From: Mercurialis annua
Lineage: Eukaryota; Streptophyta; Magnoliopsida; Malpighiales; Euphorbiaceae
DNA: 64,000 bases
Direction of reading: 5' to 3'
NCBI RefSeq assembly: GCF_937616625.2
Contig: NC_065577.1
Span: forward strand, 372,001-436,000
This document shows, one piece after another, positions 12,600-23,002 of the stretch. How positions within the stretch are numbered: position 1 is the first letter of the stretch; the number at the start of each line of letters is the position of its first letter. Made by a program: the position numbers and the translations under genes. The notes under the pieces were generated by a model. That model was not told the origin of the DNA, did not search any database, and worked only from the letters and a program-made list of their open reading frames with translations.

Positions 12600-13383
12600 C
12601 GTTGCAGTGTGTCTGTTAAAAGGCTTTAAGTTTTTTTTGATGAAAGCTTTGAGATTTACAGAGATTTTCTCAAGACATTAACACAAACACTACACTAGAA
12701 GTTCTAGTAAACAGACACGGAGAGAAATTAGCAAAAGGTTGCTAAAAACGACAGTGCTTTTGCGTGTTTTGCTTTCTATAACAAACATACCGTAATTAGA
12801 AATAGGGAGGAGGAGGTGTGGAATGGTCAATCATTCATAATGTTGGGGTCATATAATTTCATTAACTAATTAGAACATTTGAATTACCAAAATCATACTT
12901 GACATAAAAATAAGTATTTAGTTTATCCCAAATAAAAAATAATTACATCTTTAGTAGAATTGTTTTATGTTTAATTATAGTCAATCAAATACAGTTTTAA
13001 TAAAATCTCTAATCCCATTTTGTAATTCATTGTATTTTATTGGATTGACCTTTTGCTTAAATTACAAAAAATATCAATCTCAACTTTATAGTTCAAATAA
13101 ATAAACTTTGATCACTAATCCAAAAGTAAATACTAAAATGATTAAAAAAAGTAAAACAATAAAAAATACTTGGGCTGGTCTGGGCTGGGCTGGACTGATC
13201 TGGGTTGGGCCTGAATAAAACAAACAGTAATAGTCCTGATGAACTGCTGAAAGTCAACTTGATTATTTGCTTATAAATAAGACCATATCATATCACATCG
13301 GCTACTTTGTTTCTTGTTCCTTTGCAGTTTGTATTATTAACTGCGTCGTCGATTGTAACCTAATCTAGCAGAAGAGAAGACAA
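12600..13383. promoter_or_regulatory. Divergent intergenic region with a site II (TGGGCY) cluster
   Basis: The region separates the sulfotransferase-like gene (minus) from the YJU2-like gene (plus). Around 13171-13214 there are four or five GGGCT/GGGCC motifs, mostly TGGGCT or TGGGCC, in about 45 bp. Plant site II motifs (TGGGCC/T) are bound by TCP-type factors and are common upstream of ribosomal, mitochondrial and splicing-related genes. The cluster lies 170-215 bp upstream of the YJU2-like start codon. The rest is AT-rich with nothing recognised. Confidence 0.5.
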
Positions 13384-15399
13384 ATGGGAGAAAGAAAAGT
13401 GCTGAATAAATATTACCCACCGGATTTCGATCCGGCGAAGCTCCCTCGTATTCGCCGCCCCAAAAACCAGCAAATTAAAATCCGAATGATGCTTCCCATG
13501 AGCATCCGCTGCAATACCTGCGGCAATTACATCTACAAAGGAACCAAATTCAATTCCCGCAAAGAAGACGTTGTCGGCGAGGTAATTCATTCTATCTTTT
13601 TTTCTTTCTTATCAAACTATTAAATATTCAACATTGTAATTTGACCTAATCGTTTATTATTATTATTCGATGCAGACTTATTTAGGGATTCAAATTTTCA
13701 GATTTTACTTCAAATGCACCAGATGCTCTGCTGAACTCGCCATGAAGACCGACCCACAAAACTCTGACTATGTTGTCGAGGCCGGTGCCACTCGCAATTT
13801 CGAACCGTGGCGGGCGGAGGATGAGCAAGCTGATAAACAGAGGAACAAAAGAGACGCTGAGGAGATGGGGGATGCTATGAAATCCCTCGAGAATAGGACA
13901 TTGGATTCCAAGAGAGAGATGGATATTCTTGCTGCTCTTGATGAAGTCAAGTCTATGAAGGTATAATTACTCTACTTTTTTTATCATATGATTGCTTCTA
14001 TTTTGTTCTTAGTAGACTAATAATGTTTCTTTTTGTTTTTGTTTTTGCAGAGTAGACATGCTACTGTGAGTGTTGATGCAATGCTTGAGGCTTTACAACA
14101 CACTGCTGTCAACAAGGTACGTTTTTTTCAGTCTTTACTTAAATGTGATTTTACTTCCTACATCAAATACTAATCTTTTGATTTTTTTATCACATTATTC
14201 TGACTTTTTGTTGGATTTCCATGCTTGCAGGAGAAAAAGATGGAAGAGGAGGATGAAGCACTTATAAAATCTATATTCGAAGTTAGTAATTTTTTTTCCA
14301 TGTCTCATTTCTTTCACTTCTTAGCCGAGCTCACTCTTTCCCTTCTTTTGATTTGTCTTTGTGAATGATTTACTAACATGGCTTTGTTTGTTCTTATAGC
14401 AAAGGTCAAAAGAGCTCATTAGAAGGATTTCTGATGAAGATTTTGATGATGACGACGACAACGATGATGACAGTTCCGCTCATACTTCAAGCAGCAATGG
14501 TGGAGCATCTAATCTGAAGGTATGAAAATTTTATTGGTAGCTTATGTCTTTTATTAGCTATTATCATTTACTTTGCACTGGTTGATTTCAGAGCAAATTT
14601 TTTCTTCGCTTCCTCTTGTAACATTATGAAATTTGGATAGCTAGGATCAAGACAAAGCTGGTGTTTGAAGTTATTATCAATATTTTAACACCAATAGGTT
14701 TTGCTAAATTTGTTCAGAGGGTACAGTAAGTTTTGATGTGGTTAAATTCTCTATATATACATTTTGGATGCATATTGATGCATGCATCTTACATCTAAAT
14801 TTTTTCTGTAGCCAATAAGTGTATCTTAAGGTAGTTCTTTTTTTTTTCCAAAAATTTTATGGTGACTTGTTTACTAATGCATCCTCTTGTGCGGATTGCA
14901 GAAGAGAAAGATCTCTGATGAACTTCCCAGCAAACCGACGGATTCATTAACCAAGGAGAATGCTGTTGATATCTCAAGCAACAAAGGTATGTTATACTAT
15001 GGATATTAATTGTGTCTTTATTCCTTGGCTTTTATTTATTATAATATCATGTTTACATCTTTTAGTTGCTTTTATTTGTTGGTATGATGTACAAAATTGC
15101 ATTTGAGTCAGAGTTCACCTTCCATCTTTTGCTTTATGTTCTCAATTGAAATAGTACCAGTTTTGTTTAAGATGTTCCAGTTTTTAATTTTTACTATTTG
15201 TTTGACAGCAGAAGGTTCAAGCGGTTTAGGATCTCGGAATGTGGCTAAACCCAGGAGCTTACACCCGTTGGTCAAAATAGCCGTCATTAAGAAACCAACC
15301 AAGACTGCTGATAGTAACCAAAAGGCTGGAGCAGAAGACACAAGCACTGGACTCCTATCCCTTTGCCAGAGCTACAATAGCGACGATGAAGATGATTAG
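13384..15399 (+). CDS. YJU2: YJU2/CWC16-family pre-mRNA splicing factor (331 aa)
   Basis: Seven exons: 13384-13581, 13676-13960, 14051-14116, 14231-14281, 14400-14519, 14902-14986 and 15209-15399. The conserved N-terminus ([17 protein letters not shown]) is the family's hallmark. C43 and C46 (CNTC) with C80 and C83 (CTRC) form the four-cysteine zinc site. The central region is a charged coiled coil. After about residue 215 the chain is acidic (a run of Asp) and low in complexity, ending in DDEDD. Yeast Yju2 acts in the spliceosome after Prp2 and promotes the first step at the branch site; human YJU2/CCDC94 is the counterpart. Nuclear location is inferred. The last intron ends in a tandem CAGCAG acceptor, so isoforms with or without one Ala are possible. 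Confidence 0.95.
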
Positions 15400-16026
15400 T
15401 CAATAGTTTTTTTTTTAATTATTTATTGAATGATGATTAGTCAATAGTAGAATAGTAATATGTATGTGATTGGAATTAGGCATTAGAACTAACTTGTATG
15501 TCTGAACTTTCAATTGAGCTTTAAATGAAATGAGTTTATTGTTAAAGAAAGCTAGTTTATGTTAGCATTCGACTGAGAAGTAATGCAAACAAAGTTTGCA
15601 TACTCCTGCTTGTGGATAAAAAATGCTGGTTTTATCAAACTTTATTGTACTTATGCAATTACCAGATACTTGCCTGTTGAATTAGATTAATATCTATAAT
15701 TTTTTTTAAACCCATTTATATACTCAACTAATCGAACTTAAAAAATGTCTACGTTTCTTTTTCATTATTTAATGTTTATTACTATTTGCATAACTTCAGT
15801 TACAATTGAATTATAATTACTTATGTCCTGTATTCATTGTAAGTAAATGATTGGTGTGAAAAACGTTTGGTATATACAAATTAGTAAATGGTCTCTTCTA
15901 AGGAGAAATTCTTTTGAGTCCAAATGTAATACCGAATCCAGTTGTCAACCAGATTCCGTTTCAGCCTGGATCTCTACCACTACCACAGCAGCACTATTTC
16001 AATTCTTACCAGAAAAGGGTCAACCT

Positions 16027-17829
16027 ATGCCTCAAACTTTATCATCATCATCGTCTCACCCATTACTGAGCTCAACACCGTCATCCATGGAGTTTCAAGA
16101 AGACCCACCAACCAAATCTTACTGGAGATGGAGAAAGCAACATTTTTTCCCTGAACCCACTTTTATAAACCTTTCTACTTATCTCTCTGCCCTCTCTCAG
16201 ACCTTCCCTCGCCTGAAAGACCGCATCTTTTCTCGCTCCACAGACACCAACGAGCTCATCACTCTCCAAAAAGAGAGTGAGAACCCAATGCGCAAGTGTC
16301 TCACTTGGTGGGACCTTATGTGGCTTAGCTTCGGCTCTGTTGTTGGCTCCGGCATCTTTGTCATCACTGGCCAAGAAGCTAATCGAGGTGCTGGTCCTGC
16401 TATAGTTCTTTCTTATGCTATTTCAGGTCTCTCTGCTTTGCTTTCTGTGTTTTGCTACACTGAATTTGCTGTTGAGATTCCTGTTGCTGGTGGCTCCTTT
16501 TCTTTTCTTAGAATTGAATTAGGTGATTTTATTGCTTTTCTTGCTGCTGGTAATATTCTTTTGGAGGGTGTTGTCGGTGCTGCTGGCTTAGGAAGATCTT
16601 GGTCTTCTTATTTTGCTAGTATGATCAATGCTAAAGATTCTGACTTCTTGAGAATTAGAGTTGACTCTTTCCCTCATGGGTTTAATCTTTTGGACCCAAT
16701 TGCTGTTGCTGTTCTTTTGGCGGCTAATACTATAGCAATGACTGGAACTAAAAGGACTTCTATTTTGAATTGGCTTAGTTCAATTGTTACTGCGTTTATA
16801 ATTGTGTTTGTTATTGTTGTTGGATTTGTTCATGGCAAGGCCTCTAATCTGGCGCCATTCTTTCCTTATGGATCCAAGGGTGTTTTTGAAGCTGCAGCAG
16901 TTGTCTACTGGTCTTATACAGGGTTTGATATGGTTGCTACTATGGCCGAAGAGACGGAGAAGCCATCCAGAGATATACCAATTGGGCTTGTTGGTTCAAT
17001 GTCTGTGATCACTGTGGTTTACTGCTTGATGGCTTTGGCACTGACAATGATGGTGAAGTATTCTGAGATTAATCCAGATGCTGCGTATTCTGTTGCTTTT
17101 GCTCAAATTGGCATGAATTGGGCTAAGTACTTGGTGAGTATTTGTGCTCTTAAGGGAATGACTACGAGCTTGCTGGTTGGATCACTCGGACAAGGAAGAT
17201 ACACCACTCAGATTGCGAGGTCCCATATGATTCCTCCTTGGTTTGCTTTAGTTCATCCAAAAACCGGAACGCCCATCAATGCTACGCTTTTGGTAACTAT
17301 ACTTAGCGCCATTGTAGCATTTTTCACTAGTTTGGAAGTCCTGTCAAGTGTGTTTTCATTGAGTACACTCCTTATTTTCATGCTTATGGCTGTTGCTTTA
17401 CTCGTGAGGCGATATTATGTGAGAGATGTTACTGGGAAGAATGAGTTGGTTAAATTTCTTATTTGCTTGTCTGTCATCATTGGATCTTCAATTGGAATAA
17501 CTGCTATCTGGAGTGCAAATCAAAGCGGATGGACTGGATACGTGGTGACATCCGTACTCTGGTTTGTGGGGACCTTGGGAATGGCTTTGCTACCGAAGCA
17601 ACATAGCCCTAAGGTGTGGGGTGTTCCTTTAGTTCCATGGCTACCATCGTTTTCAATTGCGATGAATTTGTTTCTGATTGGATCTTTGGGGTTGATAGCA
17701 TTCTGGAGGTTTATAATTTGCAGTGCAGTCATGATTATGTACTATCTGTTAGTTGGAGTCCATGCAACTTATGACGTGGCTCACTGTAAGCAGGAAGAAA
17801 CGAAGAGTGAAGATGGTGCAGGAATATAG
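16027..17829 (+). CDS. CAT: Cationic amino acid transporter, CAT1/CAT5/CAT8 clade (600 aa, intronless)
   Basis: An APC-superfamily permease for cationic amino acids. The frame is open from an ATG at 15847, but family proteins are about 570-600 residues. The ATGs at 16027 (600 aa) or 16087 (580 aa, MEFQEDPP) fit better, and I give 16027. After a soluble N-terminus the conserved block MRKCLTWWDLMWLSFGSVVG begins, followed by about 14 hydrophobic segments. GSGIFVITGQEA is the substrate-contacting unwound part of TM1. Residues such as CYTEFAVEIPVAGGSFSFLR match the CAT1-type clade. Members are plasma-membrane or vacuolar proton-coupled carriers; which membrane applies here cannot be read from the sequence. 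There are no introns. Confidence 0.92.
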   Translation: MPQTLSSSSSHPLLSSTPSSMEFQEDPPTKSYWRWRKQHFFPEPTFINLSTYLSALSQTFPRLKDRIFSRSTDTNELITLQKESENPMRKCLTWWDLMWLSFGSVVGSGIFVITGQEANRGAGPAIVLSYAISGLSALLSVFCYTEFAVEIPVAGGSFSFLRIELGDFIAFLAAGNILLEGVVGAAGLGRSWSSYFASMINAKDSDFLRIRVDSFPHGFNLLDPIAVAVLLAANTIAMTGTKRTSILNWLSSIVTAFIIVFVIVVGFVHGKASNLAPFFPYGSKGVFEAAAVVYWSYTGFDMVATMAEETEKPSRDIPIGLVGSMSVITVVYCLMALALTMMVKYSEINPDAAYSVAFAQIGMNWAKYLVSICALKGMTTSLLVGSLGQGRYTTQIARSHMIPPWFALVHPKTGTPINATLLVTILSAIVAFFTSLEVLSSVFSLSTLLIFMLMAVALLVRRYYVRDVTGKNELVKFLICLSVIIGSSIGITAIWSANQSGWTGYVVTSVLWFVGTLGMALLPKQHSPKVWGVPLVPWLPSFSIAMNLFLIGSLGLIAFWRFIICSAVMIMYYLLVGVHATYDVAHCKQEETKSEDGAGI

Positions 17830-18207
17830 TAGTATGGCATTGCGAAGGTAATCATTTCTTGTAGTTTGGATGTCTATGTGAAGAATCAGTTTCAATAGTC
17901 AATGAACAAACTCAAATTCCTAGGATATACTTAAGATTGTATCCATGACTGATGCTATATAGACAGGGTGAGTATGTGACGCTTAAACGATAGGAACAGA
18001 AACGGAAATATGACAATTTTATAACGGTAGTTTGTAAAATATAAAATTTTGGAGTTATAGAAATATTTCAGGAAATAGCGAATTGGAGAAGTTTTGTTGC
18101 TAAGATAGAGTGGCTGATAGGTGGGTTTGAGAGATCTTGCAATAGCAAAAGATTGCAGAAATGAAGCATGAAACACATTAATTGTGGTTTGTGATGTTTA
18201 AACATCT
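17830..18207. other. 3' flank of the transporter gene
   Basis: Probable 3' UTR followed by AT-rich DNA. No further gene, repeat or RNA recognised. Confidence 0.5.
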
Positions 18208-18357
18208 GTGTATTCTAGATTTGGTAAAAAGAAAGCCAATGACTAGTAGTCCTTATTCAAAATAGAAGATGATGGCCGTGTAGACAGATATGTGCCGACT
18301 CCCACCTTCTAACGATCCTCACTCCAGTGTTAAATCCCAATGCAGTACCTCTATTCT
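18208..18357 (+). pseudogene. Carboxylesterase (CXE) 5' relic, interrupted by a LINE
   Basis: This stretch aligns base for base with the 5' end of the CXE gene at 26342. Examples: GGTAAAAAGAAAGCCAATGA against GGTGAAAAGAAATCCAATGA, then AAAATAGAAGATGATGG against AAAATAGCCGATGATGG. The translation shows EDDGRVDRYVPTPTF, then, after a frame change, DPHSSVKS, the counterparts of ADDGTIERYLP and DPHTGVKS. The start codon is GTG instead of ATG. Two stop codons in a row (TAGTAG at 18244-18249) follow the codons for Asn-Asp, and a frameshift follows later. The copy is cut at 18357 by the LINE, and little recognisable coding sequence continues beyond it. It marks an older and longer CXE cluster. Confidence 0.85.
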
Positions 18358-20698
18358 TTTTTTTGGTACAAAGAGGAGGCATAAGCCTAAAACAGAAAGG
18401 AACTAAACAAGCACATTACGATCATATGCTATGCCTTGAATGTCATGCTTCAAAAACTCTATAAGACTAGGAGGGGGAGAATCATGCCAAGTGACTCCTA
18501 CAACATTATCTGGCATAACAGAAGCTAAGTGATCCGCTGCACCATTCGCTTCCCTGTAGACATGATAAATTTTGACTACCCAATTTCTTCTCAAGAGACC
18601 CTTAATAGCAGAGAGGATATTCGAAAATCCCGCTGCATCATCTGAACCAGAATTAATCTTGTCCACCACCTGCTTATTATCAACTTCCAGCAGCAATTTA
18701 GCAACACCCAGATTCCATCCCAGAATTAACCCATTATAGACTCCTCTGAACTCAGCACCAAGAACCGAGTCTTCACCACAACACAAAGAAAAGCTACCCA
18801 GCCACTTACCAGAATCATCTCGAGCTATACCACCGGCCTTAGCAACTCGATTGGCATGGTTAAAGGCTCCATCAGTGTTGATCTTGACCCATCCTGGAGG
18901 TGGGAACTTCCAACCAACCGAAATGCTTTTATACATTCTGCGAATCACCCCTTTCCTCTTGTTATTCTCCAAAGCAATTGAAATATAGTTCATCTTATCA
19001 TTAATTTCATTAAGAATCACAGCAATAGGGATAACTTTACCCTCAAAGACGAACATGTTTCTCCAATGCCAAATACTCCAAAGAGTAATACCAAAGATAC
19101 AACTCCAGTCCTCCTTTCCATTACCATTGAACGCACCAGTCAGATTCTTCTCAAGCCAAACTCCAGCTTCCATCGAGAAGAAACCATTGCTATTGTCTGG
19201 ATTCAAGATTCTTCTCCAAAGCATCCTAGAGAAGAAACAGTCCCGAAGAACATGAACAATGGATTCGACTTCAGATTTACATCTAGGGCAAATGTTATCA
19301 TCAGAGAGATGCCGCCTGTTTCTATCTTCATTAGTTAACAATCTTCCATGGGCCACCAACCACAAAAAGAATCTGATCTTTTCAGGCCCAGGCCAAGTCC
19401 AAATGCATCTCCAATTTTTCTCCTCAATCGGGTCTCTACCATTGTCAAGAAGGCAATATGCAGATTTTGTAGTAAAAACGCCAGAGCTGGACATACCCCA
19501 GTACACGAAGTCATTTCCGTTACTTGGGTTTGGAGGAATAAAATTTGCTATCTTCATTAGCCAGCAATTGGGGATGAACTCAGCGAATTTCGACCACCAC
19601 CATCCACCGTTGCTATCAACAAAACAATCCACTGTAAGATGAAGAGAATCCACAGGAACTTGGTCATTAGCAACCTGGATAAGCGAAACACCTTCCCCTA
19701 ACCAAGGATCAATCCAAAAACGAACAGTTGCCCCATCACACAGAGCCCATCGAATGCCCGAAATAAGGTTATTCCAGCATTTTCCCAAGGACTGCCATAA
19801 GTGCGAAGAACCCTTAGTATTAGGAACGGAGTAAATCCATTTATCATTGATTTTGTATTTAGCTCTGAGCATCTTGACCCAGAACAGGTCTTGCTCCACC
19901 AAAATCTTCCAACCAACTTTCATCAAGAGTGCCTCATTCATGAGACTCGTGTTTTTATGGCCAAGACCTCCTCTAGCCTTAGTTTGCTGGACAACATCCC
20001 ATTTAATGAGATTGATCTTTCTTGATTCCTCCGAAGACCCCCAAAGGAACTTCCTACATCTTCTATCAATCTCACTACAGGAGCTCTTAGATAAAGTCGT
20101 GGTCTGCATCGTATAAATTGGGATGGCGGAGAGGACAGACTTGATAAGAGTAGACCTTCCTGCTAAAGATAAAGTCTTGGCATTCCAGTTTGAGAGTCTA
20201 GAGCTGATTCTCGCCATAACACCTGCATTATGTCTATTAGTGTACCTTCCATGCAAGAGAGGAACTCCCAGGTAATTACCCAAGTCCTCTGTAACAGCAA
20301 AGCCAAGACGGTTCGCCAAAACAACCTTCGTAGCATTTGGCACATTAGCTGAGAAGAGAACCTTTGTTTTGTCCTTGTTAATTTTCTTACCAGAAGAAAC
20401 ACAAAACACATCCAGAATTTTATTAATAACCTCCACCTGCTCAATAGAAGCTTCTCCAAAAAGAAGCAAATCATCGGCAAAAAAGAGATGCGATAAGCCG
20501 GGGCAATGCCGACCCATACTCAAAGGTTTCCACTTCTTGTTCAAACACTCCACATTAATCATTTGCGCTAACCTCTCAATGCAAAGAACGAAAATATACG
20601 GGGAAATTGGATCACCTTGCCTAATACCACAAGTTGGAGTAAAAGGCTCTAGAGGACAACCATTCCACAAAATACTCATAGACGTGGTCGACACACAA
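18358..20698 (-). mobile_element. 5'-truncated LINE retrotransposon with 16-bp TSD and poly(A)
   Basis: The element lies on the minus strand and ends in a short poly(A), seen as T8 at 18357-18364. It is flanked by perfect direct repeats GCAGTACCTCTATTCT at 18342-18357 and 20699-20714. The 5' end stops inside the reverse transcriptase domain, so the endonuclease and the N-terminal half of RT are missing. Such 5' truncation is usual for target-primed reverse transcription. The perfect TSD and unbroken reading frame suggest recent insertion. Confidence 0.95.
18403..20698 (-). CDS. LINE ORF2 fragment: RT C-terminal half, zf-RVT, RNase H
   Basis: Partial at the 5' end; about 763 codons are open without stop or frameshift. 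The visible start is the middle of the RT domain (SILWNGCPLEPF, GIRQGDPISPYIFVLCIERL). Next comes the catalytic box FFADDLLLFG with its Asp pair. The zf-RVT module follows, with CPRCKSEVESIVHVLRDC. The C-terminal part is an RNase H of the RVT_3 type: INTDGAFN, GAEFRGV, EVDNKQ and AADHLA supply the expected acidic residues. With no endonuclease or RT N-terminus, and no promoter of its own, the copy cannot move by itself. The antisense ORFs in this span are shadows. Confidence 0.93.
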
Positions 20699-20714
20699 GC
20701 AGTACCTCTATTCT

Positions 20715-21192
20715 AATCGATAACACCAACTCCAACCCACCACTAAACCCCACTATTCACCACTCCAACCCATACCAAAACACAATTTTATTCTTGTGTT
20801 TATGAATAGTAAATACCTTGACATAGGTTTCACTATTCACACTAACCTATCTTTTGGTTAATTATATTTTTATTTTCTAATTACAGTTTACATTTCAAAA
20901 TATTCGATTTAGTCCATTTTTTCATTAATTAATAGTCATATTTTTTACAATTTGGTCCATAAAAAATATAAAGTAAATAAACTTAATAAATTCTAATAAC
21001 TTAAACAATATATTTTATTTAAATATTAAAATTACATTACATTAATATTACATAATTAATGTCAAAATATATCAATAGATGAGGATGTATATGTTCAAAA
21101 ATATACACATGGGAGTAAAGTGGTAAATGTAATAGTATTAAATGTAAGAAAAAATATATAGATAAGTATATTTTTTGTGTGCAAAATAGGAT
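20715..21192. other. Intergenic AT-rich DNA, possible MITE end
   Basis: The first 150 bp (about 20720-20870, 'CCACTATTCACCACTCC', 'CACTATTCACACTAACC') look like one end of a MITE, but no matching end was found. The rest is AT-rich with no recognised feature. Confidence 0.35.
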
Positions 21193-21367
21193 CACTACAG
21201 CAAAACAGAGTTATGGGGGCAGTTTTATAGGGGCGGTTATATGAACTGCCCCTATGATTTATCATTTAGAAACTAAATCCATTTTATAGGGGCGGAAATC
21301 GTAAATGCCCCTATTATTGTATCATCATAGGGGCGGCTGTATAAAATTAGGGTCGACTTTTAAAATA

Positions 21368-21762
21368 GGCCTAATTACTTAAAAAATCCTCACTTTAAAA
21401 CATTTTTTCGTTTATACCCTGACCTAGGAAAAAGTTCATTTGTACCCTTTTTTTGATTTTTTGTTTTCAATTGTACCCCAAAATTTATTTTTTGACAATT
21501 TAATTAATTAAAGGATAAAAACATTAAAAATAATTAAATAGAAGGGTTATATCATCTTTTTTCTATTTGAAAAAATACAAATAAGTTAAAAAATGAAGGA
21601 TTATTTTAAACTTTTTTTTTAAAATAAAAACAGTTCAATTTAGTGTTTTAGGGTAGAGTTGAAAACGAAAAATCAAAAAAAGGGTACAAATGAACTTTTT
21701 CCTAAGTCATGGTATAAACGAAAAAATACTATAAGGTGGGATTTTTTTTAAGTATTTAGGCC
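21368..21762. mobile_element. Mutator-like MITE nested in the CACTA element, 395 bp
   Basis: Long terminal inverted repeats of about 110 bp start GGCCTAATTACTTAAAAAAT on the left and GGCCTAAATACTTAAAAAAA on the right (reverse-complemented). A perfect 9-bp TSD, TTTAAAATA, lies at 21359-21367 and 21763-21771. The 9-bp TSD and long arms indicate a MULE-derived MITE. No coding capacity. Confidence 0.9.
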
Positions 21763-22915
21763 TTTAAAATAAAACTTAATTTTAACAAATCAAACTTTTT
21801 CTTTTTTTATTTCTTCTTCTCTCCGCCTCTCAGCTTCATCATCTCAAACACGATGATGAGCTAATTTGCCGCTCTCCAATGGCGAAACTGATAGACAATA
21901 TTACTTCTCTCGATTTCAGTAGCAGCGAATCTCATTTGTTCACTTCTCAGCTTTAGGGAATCTGCTCATTTAGGTATCTGATTTTACTTAATTTCTTACG
22001 AGTTTATCTTCTTCTTTCAAATTAATTTTTAGGGTTTATGTTTCAGTTTGTTCTCAATAGATCACTACGTTTTATTATTGGAAGCGGATTTTCTATTCAA
22101 CCGTAGATTGTTGCTCTCTCAGGTATTTAATTGTCTTTGTTGCTTTATATACATTTTTAGGTTTTATCATTTAATATTATTTGTTGTTTTGTTTACATAA
22201 GCTCTTTATTTTATTGATTTTGTAATGCTTCTGTTTTTTTTTTCTTTCAGATTCCATTGCAACCACAAACTAAACAGATATGTAGAATTTTTTTATGCAT
22301 TTTGCAATATTTGCTTGTCTAACTAGAAAAAAGTTGTAGTCAGGTCTCTTCCTGAACATTACAGATAATCAGCTTTTGTTTGAAATCAGGTAACTCTTGT
22401 GCTATGGTTGGAGAATCTTTCATTGGAAAGGAATTGATGTGAGAAGCTACAATGGTTTTTGTGTTGCACACAAGGTCTGTTACTACTTTATGCAAGTTAC
22501 ACAAAGTTATGTCTTGGTTGAATGTAGCCAATGCAATTTAGTTGCGTTTTATTTTCTTGCTGATATTAGTTTCAGGTTTGCAAATGCTAATCTTGAAAAA
22601 GAATAAAAATAGACTATTGTGCTTGTTGTTTTCCGAGTTATTTATGCTTCATCTCTTTTTATATTACAGTTTCACATTGGGATGGAATGGAATGAAGTTG
22701 CCTCTATCACAAAGCAGGACATAAATTTAACTGAATTGAGTCATTTTGGTTTGAGCTATAACATTTATATGCCTCTACAGCTATAGCTTCAGACTTGGTT
22801 TTGATGTTCTAGGGTTAGTTCATTCTTCTCTAATTTATTCTTGTTTCTATGTTATTTTGCTCGAATACATAATTGTTCCTGGTTTTAGATTGTTATTTGT
22901 TAATTTTAATCTTAG

Positions 22916-23002
22916 ATCGACAAAAACTTGTTGCGTTGCTCAACCGGGCTAGCAAATGATGTCATCATTGAAGTTGGAGAAATGTCCTTCCATCTCCACA
23001 AG
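22916..23002 (+). pseudogene. Captured NPH3/BTB-family exon inside the CACTA element
   Basis: An 87-nt open exon with an AG acceptor (ATCTTAG) and a GT donor (AAG/GTATTA) encodes 29 residues. The part CSTGLANDVIIEVGEMSFHL matches the start of the BTB domain in plant NPH3/RPT2-like proteins, where 'TGLPSD..IEVGEMSFHLHK' is typical. The next BTB residues (FPLLS) are not found after the donor. The fragment is therefore a transduplicated piece, not a working gene. Confidence 0.75.

Noticed and set aside
19055..20116. Plus-strand ORFs of 66-127 codons
   Set aside because: Antisense shadows of the LINE reading frame.
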